Of a stretch of DNA of 64,000 nucleotides, positions 63,719 through 64,000 are shown piece by piece. Each line of letters begins with the position of its first letter. Within the stretch, counting starts at the first letter, position 1. This stretch comes from Pseudomonas sp. S31 (GTDB lineage Bacteria; Pseudomonadota; Gammaproteobacteria; Pseudomonadales; Pseudomonadaceae): the NCBI RefSeq assembly GCF_016648105.1, contig NZ_JACVVE010000002.1, forward strand, positions 124,001-188,000, in the 5' to 3' direction. A program made the translations under genes and the position numbers. The notes beneath the pieces were generated by a model. The model was not told where the DNA came from. It saw only the letters and a program-made list of their open reading frames with translations, and searched no databases.

Positions 63719-64000
63719 TCGAGCACCAGTTGCTCGGCGCCGGCCTGGGCGCGGTCATCGGCGCGGTACTGGCGCTGACCGGTGCCGGTGGCGGCATTCT
63801 CGCGGTGCCGTTGCTGGTGTTCGGCCTTGGCCTGTCGATGGCCGAAGCCGCGCCCATCGGTCTGCTTGCCGTGGGCCTGGCCGCAGCCGTGGGCGCCGGG
63901 CTGGGCTTGCGCGAAGGCCTGGTGCGCTACCGCGCCGCGCTGTTCATCGCGCTGATCGGTATCGCCGCTGCCCCTTTCGGCCTGATGCTCGCGCACCGTC
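63715..64000 (+). CDS. TauE/SafE (DUF81) sulfite exporter, N-terminal part (cut by window end)
   Basis: GTG at 63715 overlaps the sqr stop. The 95 visible codons begin VIEHQLLGAGLGAVIGAVL and continue with LTGAGGGILAVPLLVFGLG, the GGG signature of TauE/SafE permeases, then further hydrophobic segments. It probably exports sulfite made by the dioxygenase. The C-terminal part lies outside the window. Confidence 0.85.
   Translation, partial: MIEHQLLGAGLGAVIGAVLALTGAGGGILAVPLLVFGLGLSMAEAAPIGLLAVGLAAAVGAGLGLREGLVRYRAALFIALIGIAAAPFGLMLAHR

Overview
The window is the chromosomal replication-origin neighbourhood of a GC-rich gammaproteobacterium, almost certainly a Pseudomonas of the P. putida group. 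The evidence is the order atpIBEFHAGDC / parB-parA-rsmG-mnmG-mnmE-yidC-yidD-rnpA-rpmH / oriC / dnaA-dnaN-recF-gyrB, a linked glmU-glmR-glmS, and P. putida-type REP palindromes (core GCGGGTTTACCCGCG) in several intergenic gaps. No rRNA, tRNA, CRISPR array, insertion sequence or prophage gene was seen.

Left part (1-27 kb): a partial GNAT acetyltransferase; a HipA-like kinase gene placed upstream of its XRE partner; the two-subunit pyruvate carboxylase genes with a divergent LysR regulator; an RpiR/HexR-like regulator divergent from a glucose-6-phosphate dehydrogenase with a HexR-type palindrome between them; uvrD; a Tim44-like protein; a SUKH protein; a CPA2 antiporter; an acyl-CoA thioesterase; pdxY. 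A zinc-starvation island follows (17.2-21.4 kb): two COG0523 GTPases, a DUF1826 protein, a small exported protein and the zinc-independent GTP cyclohydrolase FolE2, around a Zur-like box. Then come a DUF3617 protein, cardiolipin synthase, cyclopropane-fatty-acid synthase, and a LysR gene facing an unusual pair: a major-facilitator carrier gene overlapping a periplasmic binding-protein gene.

Middle (28.2-32.1 kb): a diverged direct duplication of about 1.1-1.5 kb. Each copy has a conserved leader, a DUF6124-like gene, a REP hairpin, a DUF3077-like gene and a terminator. Copy 2 ends in an intact opposing DUF2628-like membrane-protein gene. Copy 1 keeps only its ribosome-binding site and first codons. 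An unrelated membrane-protein gene lies between the copies. This is the accessory-looking part of the window.

Right part (32-64 kb): glmS with an empty attTn7 position, the glm and atp clusters, parAB, the RNA-modification and membrane-insertion genes, oriC and dnaA-gyrB. Then an RcnB-like exported protein and a sulfide-oxidation locus: a FisR-type sigma-54 activator with a three-cysteine sensor, divergent from persulfide dioxygenase, sulfide:quinone oxidoreductase and a TauE/SafE exporter cut by the window end.

Across the window I count by eye 20 exact DnaA boxes (TTATCCACA) on both strands, where about 0.5 would be expected at random, and three parS-type sites (one perfect). One of the parS-type sites and a cluster of five DnaA boxes lie inside the zinc island, more than 30 kb from dnaA. 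Family names are from recognition of motifs in the translations; no database search was possible.
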